From Rhizobium sp. R635 (GTDB lineage: Bacteria; Pseudomonadota; Alphaproteobacteria; Rhizobiales; Rhizobiaceae), in the NCBI RefSeq assembly GCF_002211285.1, contig NZ_LOKX01000036.1, forward strand, positions 124,001-188,000: DNA of 64,000 nucleotides, given 5' to 3'. Positions 31,776 to 40,916 of this stretch are shown piece after piece. Position 1 is the stretch's first letter. Each line of letters begins with the position of its first letter. The notes beneath the pieces are model-generated. The model did no database searches, had not been told where the DNA came from, and saw only the letters and a list, made by a program, of their open reading frames with translations. The translations under genes were made by a program, and so were the position numbers.

Positions 31776-32468
31776 TCAAGCCGCGGCCTTTTTCTTCAAG
31801 GCGGCGAGCAGCGTGCGCGCGCCCTCTTTCGACGAAGCCGGGTTCTGGCCGGTGATCAGCAGCCCGTCCTGGACGACATGCACGGCCCAGTCTTCCCGCG
31901 AGGAGAACTTGGCCCCCTGGTCCCTCAGCTCGTCCTCCACCAGATAGGGAACGACATCGATCAGGTGCACGGCGTCCTCTTCGGAATTGGTGAAACCGGT
32001 CACGGTGCGGCCCCTGACGATCGGCGATCCATCCGGCGCCTTCACGTTCATCAGGATTCCAGGCGCGTGGCAGACCAGTGCCACCGGCTTTCCCGCCGCA
32101 AGCATGGTCTCGATCAGCGACAGCGCGTGGCGGTCGTTGGTCAGATCCCAGAGCGGGCCATGGCCGCCGGGGAAGAACACGCTGTCATAATCGCCCGCGC
32201 GGATCTCGGAGAGCTTCATGGTGTTGGCAAGTGCCGCCTTTGCGGCCGGGTCGGCTTCGAAGCGGTGCGTATCGTCCGTCTGGAAGCCCGGCTCGTTGCT
32301 CTTCGGATCGAGCGGCGGCTGGCCACCCTTCGGCGAAGCGAGGCTGACATCGACGCCGGCGTCCCGGAAAACGAAATAAGGGGCGGCGAACTCCTCCAGC
32401 CAGAACCCCGTCTTCCTGCCGGTATCGCCCAATTGATCATGCGATGTGAGAACCATGAGAATTTTCAT
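31776..32468 (-). CDS. DJ-1/PfpI-family protein (Hsp31-like glyoxalase III/deglycase class)
   Basis: 230 residues, ATG with GGAGCTGAGC upstream. The class I glutamine-amidotransferase-like fold shows the nucleophile elbow ALVCHAPG (Cys about 130) and the upstream acid in FWLEEFAAPYFVF (about 23-35). FFPGGHGPLWDL (about 98-109) is the usual oxyanion/GGHG segment. The family includes glyoxalase III, chaperones and stress proteins that deal with glyoxals. A detoxification role is the most likely. It is monocistronic; repeat B5 lies upstream. Confidence 0.85.
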   Translation of the reverse strand: MKILMVLTSHDQLGDTGRKTGFWLEEFAAPYFVFRDAGVDVSLASPKGGQPPLDPKSNEPGFQTDDTHRFEADPAAKAALANTMKLSEIRAGDYDSVFFPGGHGPLWDLTNDRHALSLIETMLAAGKPVALVCHAPGILMNVKAPDGSPIVRGRTVTGFTNSEEDAVHLIDVVPYLVEDELRDQGAKFSSREDWAVHVVQDGLLITGQNPASSKEGARTLLAALKKKAAA

Positions 32469-32618
32469 TGCTCAGCTCCTTCGTCCCGGATCGCGGACAA
32501 AACCATCGGCGTCCGGTTTTACGGTGAATACTGCCTGCAGATCTCATGCTAGAACGGGCAGAACCATAAACCCGAGGCCTCTGCGGCACAAGCGGTTCGG
32601 GGTGATGTTACGGTTGGG

Positions 32619-32764
32619 GTGTGCCGTGTGGCCCCCTCATCCGACCCTACGGGCCACCTTCTCCCCGCTGGGGAGAAGGGACTTGCCGCAACGTCTCGAT
32701 CCCCTCTTCTCCCCAGCGGGGAGAAGGTGCCCGTAGGGCGGATGAGGGGGCTACACGGCACACC
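32619..32764. repeat. Mosaic palindromic repeat, family B, copy 5 (shortest)
   Basis: gtgccgtgtggccccctcat / atgagggggctacacggcac with very short spacer acttgccgcaacgtctcgat. Arms read ccgaccctacgggccacctt in place of ctgcctgccggcatctt, a second arm sub-type. It occupies most of the gap 32469-32803. Confidence 0.85.
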
Positions 32765-32803
32765 CTCTCCTCTCAGCCAAGCAAGTCACAACCCCACCAG
32801 CAA

Positions 32804-33922
32804 TCATAGGCCACTCTCCAACACCGCATCCATCCTAGCCAGCCGGGCCACCCGACGCCGCATCCAGAAGCCTCCCGGGCTCGCCGCAACCGCAGACGGC
32901 GTGACCTGGTCGAACCTCAGCCTGATCCGCCGCCGCTCCGCATAATCCGCCCCCAGGATCGCCGACAACACGCCGCGCTTCATACGGCTCGCCGCCCGCC
33001 GCGCGATCAATCTCGCCAGGAAGGCCGGCTCGTTCCCCAGGATGGCGAGCGCCGGCCCGGCGGCCAGGCGCAGGTTTTCGGCAAGCAGATACTGGTGCAG
33101 CGCATATTTATGAGCGGCGATCGTCGCACTTCTGGCCGCGTAGGGCGAAAGCTGAGGGGTCGTGGCGAGCGAGCGCCTGATCACTTCGGCCAAAGCATGC
33201 GCCATCTTGACATAGTCGGACGACATGCTGCCGGGATGTTTTCGATAGCCGAGCAGACGCTCGGGCACGCATTCGATCCGGTAGCGGGCGGCGAGCCTCA
33301 GTTCGAAATCGAGATCTTCGCAGCCGCCGATGCCGGCGGCGGCATAGGAGCTGTCGAAACCGCCGATATCGAGCGCCGCCTGCCGGCGCACCAGAAGCGC
33401 GCTGCCGTTGCCGACATATTTGAAGGTCAGGTGCCGCGCGAAGATATAGCCGCGCGCCAGGTGGGAAGGCCCCGGGCCGACGATCTCGTCTTCGAGGTTG
33501 ATGAAATGGTGCAGCACATAGACCGCGGCCCAGTGAGACGGCAGGCGCTCGAGGCTCTCCACCTGCTTTTCGATCTTCGTCGGATGCCAGAGATCGTCCG
33601 CATCGAGGAAGGCGACATAGGCGCCGAGGGCGGCTTCCAGCCCGGTATTGCGCGCCGCCGCCACACCGCGATTCTCGGTGCGGATGAGGCGGATCCGTCC
33701 ATCCTGCATCACCGCGCGCTCGACCAGACAGGCCGTGTCGTCGGTCGAGCCGTCGTCCACCACGATGATCTCGAGGGCCGCATATGTCTGGGACATGGCG
33801 GATCGAAGCGTGCGCTCGATATAGGGCGAGGCATTGAACGCCGGAACGACCACCGAAACCAGCGGCGGCATATGAGGCGTTGCTCCGATCGACGTCACAG
33901 CCCGGTCCTTCTCGAACGACAT
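32804..33922 (-). CDS. Family 2 glycosyltransferase
   Basis: 372 residues, ATG at 33922 (an ATG at 33871, M-P-P-L-V-S-V-V-V, has a better GGAG and is a possible true start). The GT-A fold shows VSVVVPAFNASPYIERTLRSAM (about 22-43), EIIVVDDGSTDDTA (about 51-64), NRGVAAARNTGL (about 82-93) and the metal-binding AFLDADDLWHP (about 103-113). Such enzymes transfer sugars from nucleotide-sugars onto polysaccharide or lipid acceptors at the cytoplasmic membrane. The next gene upstream (UDP-sugar epimerase/decarboxylase, 34007) reads in the same direction and may supply the donor. The last 100 residues are basic. Confidence 0.88.
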   Translation of the reverse strand: MSFEKDRAVTSIGATPHMPPLVSVVVPAFNASPYIERTLRSAMSQTYAALEIIVVDDGSTDDTACLVERAVMQDGRIRLIRTENRGVAAARNTGLEAALGAYVAFLDADDLWHPTKIEKQVESLERLPSHWAAVYVLHHFINLEDEIVGPGPSHLARGYIFARHLTFKYVGNGSALLVRRQAALDIGGFDSSYAAAGIGGCEDLDFELRLAARYRIECVPERLLGYRKHPGSMSSDYVKMAHALAEVIRRSLATTPQLSPYAARSATIAAHKYALHQYLLAENLRLAAGPALAILGNEPAFLARLIARRAASRMKRGVLSAILGADYAERRRIRLRFDQVTPSAVAASPGGFWMRRRVARLARMDAVLESGL

Positions 33923-34006
33923 GGCGATGCCCGCCGGCGGCAGGCATCACGTCAGCATCCGCGAACGCAGCCGATTGGAGCCGCTTCCCTCGATCCTACT
34001 CTTTCC

Positions 34007-35038
34007 TCACAAGCCGGAGAAGCTGCCGAGATCCGTATTCTTGGCCTTCTGCTGGCGGGGATTGCGGGCAGCCATCTTGCCGGGCTTGGCGGCTTTGGAC
34101 ACCATCTCCTCCCTGAACCAGTCGAGGGTCTTGGCGACACCTTCCTCATAGCTGATCTTGCAGGACCATTCCGGCATCACATACTTGGCGTTGGTCAGGT
34201 CAGGCCGCCGGTTCGTCGGGTCCTGCGGCGGCGACGGCTTGAAGACGATCGGCACGCCGCCCATCAGGCTGGAGACATATTTGGCGACCTCGAGTACCGA
34301 GATCTCGCGGTCGTTGCCGACGTTGAGCGGTCCCCGGTAATCGGTCTCGTTCATCCAGAAATAATGGGCAAAGCCCTCGGTGATATCGTCGACATACCCC
34401 CAGCTGCGCGATTGCAGCCCGTCGCCGAAGACGGTGATCGGCCGGCCGCTCAGCGCCTGGGTGATGAAATTGGAAACGGCCCGGCCGTCATCCGGCCGCG
34501 TGCGCGGCCCATAACAGTTGAACGGGCGCACGACCCTGACGTCGAGGCCTTCGGTGCGCTGCAGCTCGAACAGCAGCGATTCGGTGCAGCGCTTGCTTTC
34601 GTCATAGGAAGAGCGCGGCCCGGTGCAGTCGACCTGGCCCTTGTAGCTCTCCGGCTGCGGCGAGACCAACGGATCGCCATAAACTTCCGAAGACGAGGTG
34701 AAGCAGAAGCGGCCGCCCTTCTTCAGGAGGTCGAGCAGGCGGAAGGCGCCGAGCAGGTTTGCCGCAATCGTCCGCTTCGGTTCTTTCATGTACCAGGGCG
34801 GCGAGGCCGGAGAAGCGAAATGGTAGATCTCGTCGAATTTCTCCGATGTCTGAAGAGTTTCGGCGTCGGAGCGGACGAAATGGAACCGCGAATCCTTGAT
34901 GTGCGCTAGATTCTCCGCCCGGCCGGTCCAGAGATTGTCGACGACGACGAGCTTTTCGATATTGTTGCGGCGCAACAGCTTGTCGCACATGTGCGAACCA
35001 ATGAAACCAGCCCCGCCTGCTACTAGAACTCTCTTCAT
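34007..35038 (-). CDS. NAD-dependent nucleotide-sugar epimerase/dehydratase, UDP-glucuronate decarboxylase-like
   Basis: 343 residues, ATG at 35038 (AGGGG 6 bases upstream; an adjacent GTG at 35041 is in frame). This is an extended SDR enzyme: Rossmann GGAGFIGSH (about 8-16), DNLWTG (about 34-39), FTSSSEVYGDP and the catalytic Tyr-x3-Lys in SSYDESK (about 143-149). RPFNCYGPRTRPDDGRAVSNFI (about 168-189) and GDGLQSRSWGYVDD (about 200-213) are characteristic of the UDP-glucuronate decarboxylase branch, which makes UDP-xylose. It has a Lys/Arg-rich C-terminal tail. It probably forms an operon with the glycosyltransferase 84 bp downstream. Confidence 0.85.
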   Translation of the reverse strand: MKRVLVAGGAGFIGSHMCDKLLRRNNIEKLVVVDNLWTGRAENLAHIKDSRFHFVRSDAETLQTSEKFDEIYHFASPASPPWYMKEPKRTIAANLLGAFRLLDLLKKGGRFCFTSSSEVYGDPLVSPQPESYKGQVDCTGPRSSYDESKRCTESLLFELQRTEGLDVRVVRPFNCYGPRTRPDDGRAVSNFITQALSGRPITVFGDGLQSRSWGYVDDITEGFAHYFWMNETDYRGPLNVGNDREISVLEVAKYVSSLMGGVPIVFKPSPPQDPTNRRPDLTNAKYVMPEWSCKISYEEGVAKTLDWFREEMVSKAAKPGKMAARNPRQQKAKNTDLGSFSGL

Positions 35039-35041
35039 CAC

Positions 35042-35589
35042 GTGCCCCTGTTCCTCATCTGCACAGCCTCATGCAAATATAAAACAATGTCGAACCAAAC
35101 AGTCCACGCCTCATGATTTAACTACAATGTGGTATAATTCCGTACCTGATAATTTTTCTTCACGGGATATCTACAACCACTGCAAGATCAAATCAGACGA
35201 TCGGAAAATGCTTAACCGGGCGCGACCATATTATTATCGTCGCATGCTGTCGTCAGACGTTAGTCTGATATCGATACGATTGGAAGACTTGTTTGGTTCT
35301 TGGAAGATCGGACCAAAGGCTGATGCGAGTTTGGTTGGGGCGCGGATCACCGTCGGCTCTCCTGTCCCCAGGATCGTCCGCACGAGATCGGCGTGATGCA
35401 CTGCAGCAACATCGGGATGGGAGCGAGGCCGGCTCTTCAGCTGATTGATGCCGACCTCGCGGAAGATCGGATTGAGCGGATCGGCGGAAATGGCGTGGTT
35501 TGAACGATGCCGCATTCGCCGTCGGATCACGCGGGACGTGCTGGCATGACATGATGATGGAGCTTTGAGGGCGGCGGGCGGAGGCAACG
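35042..35589. other. AT-rich gene-free stretch upstream of the epimerase gene
   Basis: 35060-35280 is distinctly AT-rich and probably contains the leftward promoter. A minus-strand frame at 35234-35515 (ATG; MRHRSNHAISADPLNPIF…) would give 93 residues; it has no clear ribosome site or recognisable relative and may be a gene remnant. Confidence 0.4.
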
Positions 35590-35812
35590 GTGTGCCGTGC
35601 AGCCCCCTCATCCGCCTGCCGGCACCTTCTCCCCGCTGGGGAGAAGAGACTCGGAGCAACGTCTCACCCTTCTTGAAGCTCTCTTTTAGAAACGAGGACA
35701 GGCGGCTCGCGCCCCCTCTTCTCCCCAGCGGGGGTCCGAAGGACGGGTCGAGACCCGCGGCTCGACCCCGGTCGGTGGCCCGCAGGGTCGGATGAGGGGG
35801 CCACACGGCACG
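35590..35812. repeat. Mosaic palindromic repeat, family B, copy 6
   Basis: The outer arms match the family. The left arm is of sub-type cgcctgccggcaccttctcc and the right arm of the extended type with gtccgaaggacgggtcgaga and cccggtcggtggcccgcagg. The long spacer (agagactcggagcaacgtct…) is of a class different from copies 1, 2 and 4. Confidence 0.85.
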
Positions 35813-35858
35813 CCTTCTATAATCGGCGCCTTCCAACTCGAACCATAGAACAGTTGGT

Positions 35859-38642
35859 TCAAGCCGCCTTCTCCACCACCACCTCGCCCATCGCCTGCGG
35901 CCTGCCCAGCAAATACCCCTGCGCCTCATCGCACTGCTCTTCGAACAGCGTATCCAGCTGCGCCTGCGTTTCCACGCCTTCCGCCAGCACCGGGACGTCG
36001 AGGCTGCGGCCGAGGGCCAGGATCGCCCTCACGATCGCCTTCGATTGGGCGTTGCTTTCGACCTCGGCCATGAAGCTCTTGTCGAGTTTGATCTTGTCGA
36101 AGGGGAAGGAGCGGAGCGTTTCCAGCGAGGAGTAGCCGGTGCCGAAATCGTCGATGGCGATCGAGACGCCGAGCGACTTCATCTCCCGCATGGTGGCGAG
36201 CGCCTTGTCCTTGTCGATGATGATCGAGCTTTCGGTGATTTCGATTTCCAGGCGGCGCGGATCGAGGCCGGTTTCGGCGAGGATGGCTGAAATCACCGCC
36301 GCCATGTCGGCATGGCCGAGCTGGACCGGCGAGAGGTTGACGGCGATCTTGTGGCCGTTGTTCCAGCTCGCGGCCTCGCGGCAGGCTTCGCGCAGCACCC
36401 ATTCGCCGATCGGCAGGATGGCGCCGCATTCCTCGGCAAGGCCGATGAAATCCATCGGCGGGATGTTGCCGCGTTCGGCGTGGCGCCAGCGCAGCAGAAC
36501 CTCGTAGCCGGTGATTTCTCCCGTCCGCACCGATTTCTGCACCTGATAGTGCAGATGCAGCTCGTTGCGGTCGATGCAGGCCCAGAGATCGTTGGCGAGA
36601 GCGCGGCGGCGGCGCGCGGTCTCGTCCATCGCGGCCTCATAGAAGCAGACCTTCTGCAAGAGCGATTGCTTGGCGCGGTACATGGCAAGGTCGGCATTGG
36701 CGAGCAGCCCATCGACGCTCTCGGCATCGCTCGGATAGATCGCAACACCGAGGCTCGCGCCGGTCTTGATCTCGAAGCCGTCGACGGAGACGATGCCGCC
36801 GAGCGCGCCTTCCAGGCGGGCGATGAAATCATGCAGCGCGCTCAGATCGTCGAAGCGCTTGGTCGCGGCGAATTCGTCGCCGCCGAAACGGGCGATGAAC
36901 TCGCCCTCCTGCAGCGCCTCGCCGAGACGGCGCGTCAGCTCGACCAGCACCATGTCGCCGGTGCCGTGGCCATGCTGGTCGTTGACCTCCTTGAACTTGT
37001 CGAGATCGATGCCGATCACCGCGACCTTGCCCCTCACCCGGTCCGCGACCATCAATTCCTCGGCGACGCGCTCGCCGAACTGCAGCCGGTTCGGCAGGCC
37101 CGTCAGCCCATCATGCTTGGCGAGGAAGGCGACCTGCTCTTCGGATTTCAGGCGATCGCTGATGTCCTCGAAGGTCACGACCCAGCCGCCATTCGGCAGC
37201 ATGTTGACATGCTGCTGGATCGACGTGCCGCTCGGATATTTGTGCACCGCGCTGCCGGCCCCACCCCGGATCAGCGCCATGTTCCTGATATAATGCGCCT
37301 CGGCCCGCGCGGCCGCCTCCACCGCATCCTCGGTGTTGGCGGCATAGCCGATCTCGACGATCTCCCTGTAGTGCATCCCCGGACGCACCGACCCTTCGGG
37401 GAAGCGGAAGATTTCGAGATAGCGCTTGTTGCAGAGCACCAGGCGCTCGCCCGCATCGAACATGCAGATGCCCTGCCCCATGTTTTCCAGCGCGACATCG
37501 AGATTGCGGGTGACTTCCTCGATCCGGTCGGCATCCGCCTTCTGCTTGCTGTTGTCCTTGGTGATCTTGGCATAGCCGATCAGCGCGCCGGTTTCGTCAC
37601 GGATCGCGTCGATGACGACATAGGCCCAGAAGGAGGAGCCATCCTTGCGGTAGCGCCAGCCCTGGGCCTGGAACTTGCCTTCCCCGCGCGCGATCGCGAG
37701 CGCCCGCTGCGGAATGCCTTTCCGGCGGTCTTCCTGCGAATAGAACAGCGAGAAATCCTTGCCGACGATCTCATCGGCCGTGTAGCCCTTGACGCGCTCG
37801 GCGCCCGCATTCCAGTTGCTGACCTTGCCATTGGGATCGAGCATGTAGATGGCGTAATCGGTCACACCCTGGACGAGCAGCTTGAAATTGCGCTCCACCT
37901 TGGCGGTCTTGGCCTCCGAGCGCACGGCGAAGATGGCCGCCGCGAAACCGGCCGCCAGCAGCGAAAAAGTCACGGCGGCGATCGTCACCACCATGATCGC
38001 GGGCGAAATCAGCGTCGCGGGATCGAGCGCCTCGACGCCCGGCGTGACGGTAACGCCGGCCATCGCGGTGAAATGCAGGGCGACGACGCCTGACGTCAGC
38101 AGAACCGTCGGCGCAAGCCCGCGCAAAAACGACCGCTCGCCGCTCCCCGCAAACCGAAAGGCGGCGACCGAAAAACCAATGCCGAGAGCGATCGACGCCG
38201 CCACGAACTGCCCGTTCCAGGCGATCTCTCCCGGGAATTCGATGGCCAGCATGCCGGAAAAATGCATCGAGCCGATGCCGGCGCCGAAGAGCACGCCCGC
38301 CAGAATATTCGCCATCCGCCTGTCATAGACGATCTTCGCCGCCACCGCCCCCGTCACCGCCACGATCGCGACCAGCAGTGAGACCAGCGTCAGCCCGGCA
38401 TGATACCCGACGACGACACCGGGATCATAAGCCAGCATGGCAACGAAATGCGTCGCCCAGATCCCAAACCCACCCGCCGCCCCCGCCGTCAGCAGCCACA
38501 CCCACCGCGCAACACCGCCTGATGACATCGCCCGATCGAGCAGAACCATCGCGCAGTGGCTGGCGAGAAAGCAGATCAAACCCGCAAGCCCGACCAGCGA
38601 AAGATTATGCTGCTCGGTGATGCATGTGAGCACGGTGAACAT
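35859..38642 (-). CDS. MHYT-PAS-GGDEF-EAL cyclic-di-GMP turnover protein
   Basis: 927 residues from the ATG at 38642 (MFTVLTCITEQHNLSL is the common MHYT start). The membrane MHYT sensor (about 1-245) shows three motif copies: THFVAM, MHFSGM and LHFTAM, thought to bind copper or sense O2/CO/NO. Two PAS domains follow (about 265-385 and 390-510). The GGDEF domain has an intact active site RFGGDEFAA (about 583-591). The EAL domain has EVL in place of EAL (about 712) but keeps NLSP, ESSIIID, DDFGTGYSSLETL, KLDKSF and AEGVETQAQ, so both halves may be active. It makes and/or degrades c-di-GMP in response to the membrane signal. Confidence 0.92.
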   Translation of the reverse strand: MFTVLTCITEQHNLSLVGLAGLICFLASHCAMVLLDRAMSSGGVARWVWLLTAGAAGGFGIWATHFVAMLAYDPGVVVGYHAGLTLVSLLVAIVAVTGAVAAKIVYDRRMANILAGVLFGAGIGSMHFSGMLAIEFPGEIAWNGQFVAASIALGIGFSVAAFRFAGSGERSFLRGLAPTVLLTSGVVALHFTAMAGVTVTPGVEALDPATLISPAIMVVTIAAVTFSLLAAGFAAAIFAVRSEAKTAKVERNFKLLVQGVTDYAIYMLDPNGKVSNWNAGAERVKGYTADEIVGKDFSLFYSQEDRRKGIPQRALAIARGEGKFQAQGWRYRKDGSSFWAYVVIDAIRDETGALIGYAKITKDNSKQKADADRIEEVTRNLDVALENMGQGICMFDAGERLVLCNKRYLEIFRFPEGSVRPGMHYREIVEIGYAANTEDAVEAAARAEAHYIRNMALIRGGAGSAVHKYPSGTSIQQHVNMLPNGGWVVTFEDISDRLKSEEQVAFLAKHDGLTGLPNRLQFGERVAEELMVADRVRGKVAVIGIDLDKFKEVNDQHGHGTGDMVLVELTRRLGEALQEGEFIARFGGDEFAATKRFDDLSALHDFIARLEGALGGIVSVDGFEIKTGASLGVAIYPSDAESVDGLLANADLAMYRAKQSLLQKVCFYEAAMDETARRRRALANDLWACIDRNELHLHYQVQKSVRTGEITGYEVLLRWRHAERGNIPPMDFIGLAEECGAILPIGEWVLREACREAASWNNGHKIAVNLSPVQLGHADMAAVISAILAETGLDPRRLEIEITESSIIIDKDKALATMREMKSLGVSIAIDDFGTGYSSLETLRSFPFDKIKLDKSFMAEVESNAQSKAIVRAILALGRSLDVPVLAEGVETQAQLDTLFEEQCDEAQGYLLGRPQAMGEVVVEKAA

Positions 38643-38905
38643 GGAACGAGACCCTCGATTTGCGGTCACGCTATGGGGCGGCCGCTTAAGGAAGGTTGAA
38701 ATGAAGCGGGCGATGAGTGCGGAAATGCCGGTGTTTGGGAGGGTTGAGCGTGGGGTTGTGGGATTAGGGTTTATGGTGGGTGTCTTGGTATGGTGAATGG
38801 ATTTTCGACTGACGCGGCGGGCGGGAGCCCGCGAAATATGGCTTGTTCGATCTCCCCAATTTCACCCAAGCACTGTGGTAGCGGACTTGGATGAGGGAAT
38901 CTGGG

Positions 38906-39508
38906 ATGTCGATCTTGCTAAGAAATCTGTCGCTACTGGTTGGAATAACATTGGCGGTACCAGCCTTTGGCAATTGCCTAACCGCCAATGAGACCAAACA
39001 GGGCGTGCTGCTGACCAGAGAAGCGCCTTTCTATTCCGTCTTCTACAAGCCGGACGGCCCGGGTCTAACCGAACAACGGCTGATGGAGCGCGACGGTTCG
39101 CTGCAGCCGGTGTCGGCTGTCTATGTGCACCCCCTGCTCGTCGAAAAGAGAGTGAGTGCCAGCGGAACGCATGAGCTGAAATACGCGAATGCGATTGCGT
39201 TGGACGATCTACCACAGAAGAAGAACTGGCAATCCGGCACCACGCTTTTCATCAATGGCAAAAAATCCGATTCGGGCACGACTTTTATTCGGTTCGACGG
39301 CTTGGGAGAGGAAACGATTGCATCTTGTTCCTACAAAGTCTGGGCCATCAACAGCCGTCTGAAACTGTCGGAATTGCCGCCGATTATTTTCGAACAATAT
39401 TATTCCCCCGAGCTTAATCTCGTTCTTCGTTCGGTGAGGTTGAGCACCGCCAACCAGCCGTTGAGTGAGATTCGATTTGATCGATTCGAAGTTGGCTGGG
39501 GCAACTAG
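38906..39508 (+). CDS. Secreted hypothetical protein in a lower-GC segment
   Basis: 200 residues from the ATG at 38906, with GAGGG 9 bases upstream. The signal peptide is about 1-22 (LLRNLSLLVGITLAVPAFG). Two or three Cys are present (NCLTANE, IASCSYKV). The mature part is beta-rich (VSAVYVHPLLVEKRVSASGTHELKY). No known family is recognised. Codon use is less GC-biased than in most neighbours, like the SIR2 operon downstream, which suggests that both came in together or that this region is accessory. Confidence 0.6.
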   Translation: MSILLRNLSLLVGITLAVPAFGNCLTANETKQGVLLTREAPFYSVFYKPDGPGLTEQRLMERDGSLQPVSAVYVHPLLVEKRVSASGTHELKYANAIALDDLPQKKNWQSGTTLFINGKKSDSGTTFIRFDGLGEETIASCSYKVWAINSRLKLSELPPIIFEQYYSPELNLVLRSVRLSTANQPLSEIRFDRFEVGWGN

Positions 39509-39710
39509 GGGGACATTCTGTCCCCTCTATCATCCCAGAAAGCTTGCTCTCTAGTTCTTTTAAGCGATGGTGGGCGCTCTGGCCGCAGTGATTCAATGTC
39601 ATTATTGCTTGTTGAGAAACACGCGCGTGGCCTTGAAATACTCAATTCGCTGCAGGTAGAAAATCGCAATAATCGCGATCTCGAGTTGTTTTGCCAAGAA
39701 GGTTTTGCGG

Positions 39711-40916
39711 ATGAGTTCGCCGAATATCGAAGATCGCGTCATCTCCCTTGGTAGTGGCCTGGCAGCTATTCCTGAGCGCCTTCTGTTGGCCCATGCTCGT
39801 GGCGAAGTCCTATTCATCTGTGGCGCAGGAATTTCTAAACCCGCGGGACTTCCTGACTTTCGAGAACTGGTAGTCGACGTGTATGCGCGTTTGGACACAA
39901 GTGTTCACGCCGTCTTGGCCGCTTTACCAGCTGGAGTATGTAATCAATGGCAAGTTGATTGCTCTGCCTTGACCGAACGTCAAACAGCCGAAGTTAAGCG
40001 TTTCATGCTTGGTGACTATGATGTCGTCCTTGGGATGCTTGAACGGCGACTTGATGACCAAACCCGCGGCGACAGCCAAGTCAGACGCGAGGTCGCCTCA
40101 CGTCTCAATTCTGGTGTTCACACTCCTGCGCCGATTCATCGAGCGCTTATGCGGCTGGCGGACAGAGGTGGAGCAAGGACCATTGTCACGACAAATTTCG
40201 ATCTCCTGCTTCAAAAGGCATCGCAAAAGCATCGATCGCCCGTTGCGACGTACGCGCTAGGATCGATCCCCAGACCCTCAAGGCAGACGGATTTCTCCGG
40301 CGTGCTTCATATACATGGCGCTCTGGCCACGGATCTTTTGCGCTTTTCCGAGCTTGTATTGTCGGACCAAGATTTCGGCGAATTTTACCTGCGTCGGCGT
40401 GTCGTTCCAGATTTTATTTACGACGCGGCGCGACTTTTTCACTTAGTCCTCGTTGGATACAGCGCCAATGATCCGCCGATGCGTTACCTATTGAATGCGG
40501 TCGCTGCGGATGGCAGTCGCTTCGACGATTTGAAGGAACGATTTACGTTCTATGGCACGAGCGTACCCGATCCGGTCGCTTTGGAGGACTGGAAAGCGCG
40601 TGGCATTACGCCGATACACTACGACTCGAATGGCAAGCATCAAGCGTTGTTGACAACGCTTGAGCGCTGGTCCGAACTCTCGGCTATCAACGGGAAGAAA
40701 GCAAAGATTGACTCGGAGCTTCGCCGGATAGTCAAGCTAAGTCGAGGAACAGCTCCAGAATCCGACCGAGACTTATTCGATCATCTGTTCCGGCGAAGCA
40801 ATGCCAGTGAGCGGACGCGATTGTCATCGCTAGTATCCAGTGCGAAGGCGGACATAGACTGGCTGGATGCGATCGTGAAAATTAGTGCCGAAAGAGAGCG
40901 AGGCCGCAAACCATGA
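39711..40916 (+). CDS. SIR2-domain protein, predicted NAD+ hydrolase (defence candidate)
   Basis: 401 residues from the ATG at 39711 (AAGG 8 bases upstream; a TTG at 39705 is in frame). The SIR2 Rossmann core is intact: ICGAGISKPAGLPDFREL (about 37-54), VTTNFD with Asn162/Asp164, HIHG with the base His200/His202, and GYSANDPPMRYLL (about 249-261). In bacteria many SIR2 proteins are NADases that deplete NAD+ after phage infection (for example Thoeris ThsA, DSR, SIR2-HerA). The C-terminal 120 residues are helical and charged. It overlaps the next gene by four bases (ATGA), so it acts with it. The lower-GC composition is consistent with horizontal gain. Confidence 0.87.
   Translation: MSSPNIEDRVISLGSGLAAIPERLLLAHARGEVLFICGAGISKPAGLPDFRELVVDVYARLDTSVHAVLAALPAGVCNQWQVDCSALTERQTAEVKRFMLGDYDVVLGMLERRLDDQTRGDSQVRREVASRLNSGVHTPAPIHRALMRLADRGGARTIVTTNFDLLLQKASQKHRSPVATYALGSIPRPSRQTDFSGVLHIHGALATDLLRFSELVLSDQDFGEFYLRRRVVPDFIYDAARLFHLVLVGYSANDPPMRYLLNAVAADGSRFDDLKERFTFYGTSVPDPVALEDWKARGITPIHYDSNGKHQALLTTLERWSELSAINGKKAKIDSELRRIVKLSRGTAPESDRDLFDHLFRRSNASERTRLSSLVSSAKADIDWLDAIVKISAERERGRKP

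Noticed and set aside
33095-34909. Plus-strand open frame of about 600 codons
   Set aside because: Antisense to the glycosyltransferase and epimerase genes.
35234-35515. 93-codon minus-strand frame in the AT-rich gap
   Set aside because: No ribosome site and no family; may be a remnant, but cannot be supported as a gene.
36312-38093. Plus-strand open frame of about 590 codons
   Set aside because: Antisense to the GGDEF-EAL gene, whose motifs are exact; the antisense product has shadow composition.
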